Assembly (NCBI GenBank): GCA_003452915.1
Contig: DMMZ01000032.1
Coordinates: 1-18,762, forward strand
Reading direction: 5' to 3'
DNA from: Clostridiales bacterium
GTDB lineage: Bacteria > Bacillota > Clostridia > Oscillospirales > CAG-382
Length of the DNA stretch: 18,762 nucleotides
Made by a program: the position numbers and the translations under genes. Every line of letters starts with the position of its first letter. The stretch's first letter is position 1. This document shows positions 15,277-18,762 of the stretch, in pieces. The notes under the pieces were generated by a model, which did not search any database, was not told the DNA's origin, and saw nothing but the letters and a program-made list of their open reading frames with translations.

Positions 15277-16131
15277 TTAACGAATATTTAAGGTTCCCAA
15301 AAAATAACGCTTTAACATCAGATAATCACTTGACTTAATACTACCGTCTCCATTTATATCGGCAAAAGTAATTTTAGTTTGCGGAATAACATAAGTGCCT
15401 AAAAAGTGTCTTTTTAACATAAGATAATCGGTAGAAGTTATTTTCCCGTCAAGATTTATGTCACCGAGGTAGATATCTGTCAGTTGCTCTCCTATTAAAT
15501 TCGAGTAAATCGAATAACCTAGATTTGTACAATGAACTCCATCGGTTAAAAGCAGATTTCGATCGGTATAGGCTTTACACGCTTCTCTGACATCAACCAG
15601 ATATACATCCTGTTCTTCAGCGATATCACGGATAACCTGACAATAAGTATCTATATAAGCCTGTGCTCCACCGGCAGAAGCAAAGACCTCGCTGTCATGC
15701 CTGGTGTAATATTTTGTTTCGTCAATATAATTCGGAGTAGATAATATAACCTTTGTTCCCTTGTCTTTTAATGAATTAATAAAGTAACGGAGATTATTTT
15801 TGTAGGTATTTATTTCAACATGCTTAGTCATGTCCTTGGCTGAATCATTCATGCCAAAACAGATAATAACGATATCTGGATTTTTCGAAAGTACATCGGT
15901 ATTAAATCTTGCTTTTGCATCATTTGTGTTATTTCCACCGATACCTTTGTTGATAATGTCAAGACCAAATTTAATGTTAAGATTATTTACCCAAACTCCT
16001 GCTGCGGTCAGGCTGTCACCGAAAGCTATAATCACAGGCTTTGTTTCTGAAGCGGAAACATCAACAGCAGCAAATGACATTCCGGTAAGGCATAATGATA
16101 TTGATAAAAAAGCGGAAAATATTTTTTTCAT
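15277..16131 (-). CDS. Secreted SGNH/GDSL hydrolase with C-terminal type I dockerin
   Basis: The 284-residue product has a signal peptide (about 1-28: MKK, hydrophobic core, VSAS end), an SGNH hydrolase domain (about 30-220) and a dockerin (about 222-284). SGNH blocks are clear: GDSL with Ser40, the glycine block KGIGGNNT, GMND with Asn95, and DGVH with Asp197/His200. Such enzymes are usually carbohydrate esterases or lipases; the substrate cannot be told. The dockerin has two calcium loops, DINLDGKITSTD (224-235) and DINGDGSIKSSD (258-269), each followed by YLMLKR and FLG, so the protein should bind a cohesin in a cellulosome-like or cell-surface complex. The start at 16131 has GGAG 8 nt ahead; a start at 16191 would put residues before the signal peptide. 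Confidence 0.93.
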   Translation of the reverse strand: MKKIFSAFLSISLCLTGMSFAAVDVSASETKPVIIAFGDSLTAAGVWVNNLNIKFGLDIINKGIGGNNTNDAKARFNTDVLSKNPDIVIICFGMNDSAKDMTKHVEINTYKNNLRYFINSLKDKGTKVILSTPNYIDETKYYTRHDSEVFASAGGAQAYIDTYCQVIRDIAEEQDVYLVDVREACKAYTDRNLLLTDGVHCTNLGYSIYSNLIGEQLTDIYLGDINLDGKITSTDYLMLKRHFLGTYVIPQTKITFADINGDGSIKSSDYLMLKRYFLGTLNIR

Positions 16132-16162
16132 ATATAAAGCTCCAATATAGATTATTATTTTT

Positions 16163-16191
16163 ATCTTATCACAAAGCATTCTTTTTTTCAA
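16163..16191 (-). promoter_or_regulatory. Promoter of the SGNH-dockerin gene
   Basis: On the minus strand TTGAAA (+ 16186-16191) and TAAGAT (+ 16163-16168) are separated by 17 bp, with TGA before the -10 giving an extended -10 as well. The leader is about 25 nt. Confidence 0.65.
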
Positions 16192-16199
16192 TAAAAGGG

Positions 16200-16228
16200 T
16201 TGAAAAAAAATATGTTTATTGCTATATT
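16200..16228 (+). promoter_or_regulatory. Promoter of the DUF4434-oxidoreductase unit
   Basis: TTGAAA (16200-16205) and TATATT (16223-16228) are separated by 17 bp on the plus strand. It is back to back with the promoter of the SGNH-dockerin gene, the two -35 boxes being 8 bp apart, so one regulator could affect both. Confidence 0.65.
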
Positions 16229-16270
16229 TAGATTATTATTATATTGTTTCTAAAAAGAAAGGATTTTAAA

Positions 16271-17239
16271 ATGCTAAAGCCGATAAAAGGAAGCTGGTTT
16301 GAATTTCAACACCATCATATACCAGAGGGTAAGTATTGGAACCCGATTTGCCGTCATTTTTCAGAGGAACAATGGAGAGTTAAGATTCGTGAAATGTCCT
16401 CTTTGGGAATGGAATATATTGTGCTTCTCTGTTCGTCGTTGGTATATCAGGATTATGCTGAAAGTTATTTTGATTCGGGTATTTATCCGTTTGCGAAGGA
16501 TTTTGTTTGTCAAAACCCGATTGAAGTTATTCTCGACGAGGCTGACAAATTGAATATGAAAATCTTTATGTCGGTTGGTTATTACGGTTTTTGGGAACAT
16601 GCTTACGACAATATGATTAACCCGGAGGTAACAAAAAGAGCTTTTGTTGCGATGGAAAAATTATATAAACAATTTGGTCATTACAAGAGCTTTTACGGCT
16701 GGTATTATCCTGACGAGGTCTGCATAGACAAATACTTCAACAGTGATTTTATAGAATATGTAAATAAATATTCCACATTTGGACGCAGCTTTAACAAGGA
16801 TTTAAAATCCCTTATCGCTCCCTACGGAACCAATATTCTTATTGCCGATGATAAATATGTCTCACAGCTTGAAATTATAGATGCTGATTTTATAGCTTAT
16901 CAGGACGAAATCGGTGTCCGCAAAGCTAAACCTGAGCAAACCGAAGCATATTTTGCTGCACTTAAAAAAGCTCACGATAAAGCTGGTAGAGCAAAGCTTT
17001 GGGCTGATATGGAGGTTTTTGAGTTCGAAGGGGACGTTTACAGAAGCGCACTCATTCCTGCAACTATGGAACGTATCGAGCGTCAGCTTAAGAGCATTTC
17101 GCCCTATGTCGAAACTGTACTCTGCTACGAGTATCTGGGTATGTTCAACAAGCCTGGAACGATCGCTTATTGCGGTCACCCCGATTCCGTAAAACTTTAC
17201 AGAGATTACATTGAATTTCTTAAAAAGATAAAAGGTTAA
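16271..17239 (+). CDS. DUF4434-like TIM-barrel protein, putative glycoside hydrolase
   Basis: The 322-residue product resembles the DUF4434 group of TIM-barrel, glycoside-hydrolase-like proteins. It opens with KGSWFEF and alternates helices with strands ending in acidic or aromatic residues: IVLLCSS (50-56), FMSVGYYGFWEH (99-110), FYGWYYPDEV (141-150), IAYQDEIGV (208-216), LWADMEVFE (243-251) and VLCYEYLGM (283-291). Glu149, Glu213, Glu248 and Glu287 are plausible active-site acids. There is no signal peptide, so it should be cytosolic. The start at 16271 has AAAGGA 7 nt ahead; an ATG at 16244 lacks one. The substrate is unknown. The next gene starts 1 nt after its stop. Confidence 0.75.
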   Translation: MLKPIKGSWFEFQHHHIPEGKYWNPICRHFSEEQWRVKIREMSSLGMEYIVLLCSSLVYQDYAESYFDSGIYPFAKDFVCQNPIEVILDEADKLNMKIFMSVGYYGFWEHAYDNMINPEVTKRAFVAMEKLYKQFGHYKSFYGWYYPDEVCIDKYFNSDFIEYVNKYSTFGRSFNKDLKSLIAPYGTNILIADDKYVSQLEIIDADFIAYQDEIGVRKAKPEQTEAYFAALKKAHDKAGRAKLWADMEVFEFEGDVYRSALIPATMERIERQLKSISPYVETVLCYEYLGMFNKPGTIAYCGHPDSVKLYRDYIEFLKKIKG

Positions 17240-17240
17240 T

Positions 17241-18762
17241 ATGTTAAGGCTCAGTTTTTCGCTGCCAATCGAGACTGCCGACAATGACGGTCTGAAAAAT
17301 CATGCACAAAAATTATTGGGTTTAAACGAGAGGGATATAATATCCCTCTCGCCATTTAAAAGGTCGCTTGACGCAAGAAAAGGCAGACCTTTTTTGTACG
17401 TCTGGACGGTAGATATAACGCTTACTGACATTAAAAAAGAAAAACTCATTTTTAATGAACGGAAAAATCAAATTCCCAATTTGGAATATATTGAAAAAGA
17501 ACTACTGTATTCTTTTCCACTTACTTCCTTTGAAATTAAAACTCGTCCTGTTATTGCAGGCTTCGGACCAGCAGGAATTTTCTGTGCGCTCATGCTTGCA
17601 AGAGCAGGAGCTTACCCGATAATTTTGGAACGAGGTGGCTCTGTCAATGAGCGTGTTATGGCAGTTGACACTTTTTTCAAAGATAAAAAGCTGGATGAAA
17701 ACTGCAATATTCAGTTCGGCGAGGGTGGAGCAGGAACCTTCTCGGATGGAAAGCTAAATACGCTTGTAAAAGATAAGAATTACAGAGGATATTTTGTTTT
17801 GCAGGAGTTTGTAAGAGCAGGAGCACCTGATGATATTCTATATATAAATAAACCTCATATCGGTACAGACCGGCTTCGTGAGGTTGTAAAAAATATCCGC
17901 AAGGAGATTATTTCTCTCGGTGGTGAGGTTTTATTTAACACACGGCTGACCGATATAATTATTAAAAATGGCAGTCTAACAGGAGTTTTTTACGAATCAA
18001 ATGGAAAGCAAAGCGAGATAAAAACAGATACACTTTTCTTGGGAACAGGACATTCGGCTAGGGATATTTTTACAATTCTTAATAATAAAAGTGTTCCGCT
18101 TGAAAGAAAACCTTTTTCGGTCGGTGTGCGAATTGAGCATCTTCAGAGCGAGATAGATAAAACACAATATCGCAATTATGCAGGCAGCCCATATCTTCCA
18201 TCCTCCGATTACAAACTGGTTTATCACACAAAAAACGGCAGAACATTATATTCTTTTTGTATGTGTCCGGGCGGAATAGTTATCGCTGCTGCGAGTGAAA
18301 ATGGTGGAATTGTTACAAATGGCATGAGCTACCATGCACGTGACGGTATCAACGCAAATAGTGCGCTTTTGGTAACAGTACAACCGCAGGATTTGCCAGA
18401 TGACAGCCTTTTTGCTGGAGTTGAATTGCAAAAACAGCTTGAAAAAAAGGCATTTTTATTTGGAGATGGCGACTTTAAGGCACCTTGCCAGTGTGTTGGT
18501 GATTTTCTTCAAGGGAAAGCAACTACCACTTTCGGTATTGTAAAACCATCTTATCCTTGTGGTGTTTTGGGAAGTGATTTAAATAAACTTTTACCTGGTT
18601 TTATTACAGAAACACTCAGAGACGGATTAATTAGTATGGATACATTATTAAAAGGCTTTGCCGATCCCGAAGCTGTTCTTACCGCTCCCGAAAGTCGTTC
18701 CACTTCGCCGATACGTATTATTCGTGGCGAGGATATGCAGAGTAGTATAAAGGGTTTATTCC
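17241..18762 (+). CDS. FAD-dependent oxidoreductase (COG2509-like), truncated at right edge
   Basis: The reading frame is open from ATG 17241 to the window end: 507 codons without a stop, so it is cut by the edge. An N-terminal domain of about 100 residues has the SLDARKGRPFLYVWTV segment seen in this family of uncharacterised NAD(P)/FAD proteins. The FAD-binding Rossmann motif follows (GFGPAG, 107-112; IILERGG near 127), then QFGEGGAGTFSDGKL (158-172), LFLGTGHSARD, GVRIEH and a late SYPCGVLG. Family members run to roughly 530 residues, so only a short C-terminal part is probably missing. AAAGG lies 5 nt ahead of the ATG and the previous stop 1 nt ahead, giving translational coupling. The physiological substrate is unknown. 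Confidence 0.85.
   Translation, partial: MLRLSFSLPIETADNDGLKNHAQKLLGLNERDIISLSPFKRSLDARKGRPFLYVWTVDITLTDIKKEKLIFNERKNQIPNLEYIEKELLYSFPLTSFEIKTRPVIAGFGPAGIFCALMLARAGAYPIILERGGSVNERVMAVDTFFKDKKLDENCNIQFGEGGAGTFSDGKLNTLVKDKNYRGYFVLQEFVRAGAPDDILYINKPHIGTDRLREVVKNIRKEIISLGGEVLFNTRLTDIIIKNGSLTGVFYESNGKQSEIKTDTLFLGTGHSARDIFTILNNKSVPLERKPFSVGVRIEHLQSEIDKTQYRNYAGSPYLPSSDYKLVYHTKNGRTLYSFCMCPGGIVIAAASENGGIVTNGMSYHARDGINANSALLVTVQPQDLPDDSLFAGVELQKQLEKKAFLFGDGDFKAPCQCVGDFLQGKATTTFGIVKPSYPCGVLGSDLNKLLPGFITETLRDGLISMDTLLKGFADPEAVLTAPESRSTSPIRIIRGEDMQSSIKGLF
17327..17351. repeat. Perfect 25-nt palindrome inside the oxidoreductase gene
   Basis: CGAGAGGGATAT (17327-17338), a single A (17339), and ATATCCCTCTCG (17340-17351) are exact reverse complements. 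It covers about codons 29-37 of the oxidoreductase gene and would make a very stable hairpin or a symmetric protein-binding site. No T-tract follows, so it is not a normal terminator. Confidence 0.7.

Noticed and set aside
16862..17284. Minus-strand open frame of 140 codons opposite the DUF4434-like gene
   Set aside because: It overlaps two supported genes on the other strand and lacks a recognisable domain.
17997..18227. Minus-strand open frame of 76 codons opposite the oxidoreductase gene
   Set aside because: Antisense to a frame that stays open for 507 codons with clear FAD motifs.

Overview
The window looks like chromosomal DNA from an anaerobic, AT-rich Gram-positive bacterium of the class Clostridia, probably of the Ruminococcus/Oscillospiraceae type. 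This is inferred from three things: the fatty-acid synthesis cluster has the clostridial order with FabK as enoyl reductase, ribosome binding sites are strong AGGAGG-like sequences, and a secreted esterase-like protein carries a type I dockerin. No tRNA, rRNA, IS element, phage gene or CRISPR array was seen.

Left part (about 1-7200, minus strand): a type II fatty-acid synthesis operon read right to left as marR-type regulator, fabH, acpP, fabK, fabD, fabG, fabF, accB, fabZ, running off the left edge, where accC/accD/accA would be expected. A consensus-like promoter (TTGACA, 17 bp, TATATT) precedes the regulator, and a TTAGA-N3-TCTAA palindrome lies over the predicted transcription start, which suggests autoregulation as in FabT systems. 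fabK/fabD/fabG are tightly packed with overlaps. Other junctions (fabZ/left edge, accB/fabF, fabF/fabG, acpP/fabH) hold dense inverted repeats, including a five-helix element bracketed by a 17-bp direct repeat.

Middle (7255-7769): a small divergent module. A minus-strand XRE-family repressor of 82 residues faces a plus-strand 50-residue protein with a non-ATG start and a clean leucine-zipper-like heptad pattern. Two matching 16-bp palindromes (GATAC-N6-GTATC), centred 52 bp apart, each lie just downstream of one of the two divergent -10 boxes. This is the best candidate for an undescribed small regulatory system.

Right part (7770-18762): a 7.2-kb minus-strand gene encodes a 2404-residue membrane enzyme with the layout of cyclic beta-1,2-glucan synthases (GT84-like transferase, membrane helices, glycoamylase-like/GH189-like domain, C-terminal GH94). 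Upstream of it, on the same strand and separated by a terminator, is a secreted SGNH/GDSL hydrolase with a dockerin. Divergent from that is a two-gene plus-strand unit: a DUF4434-like TIM-barrel protein, then, 1 nt later, an FAD-dependent oxidoreductase cut by the right edge. The three carbohydrate-related genes suggest a role in making, trimming or remodelling surface glycans, but no experimental link is visible in the sequence.
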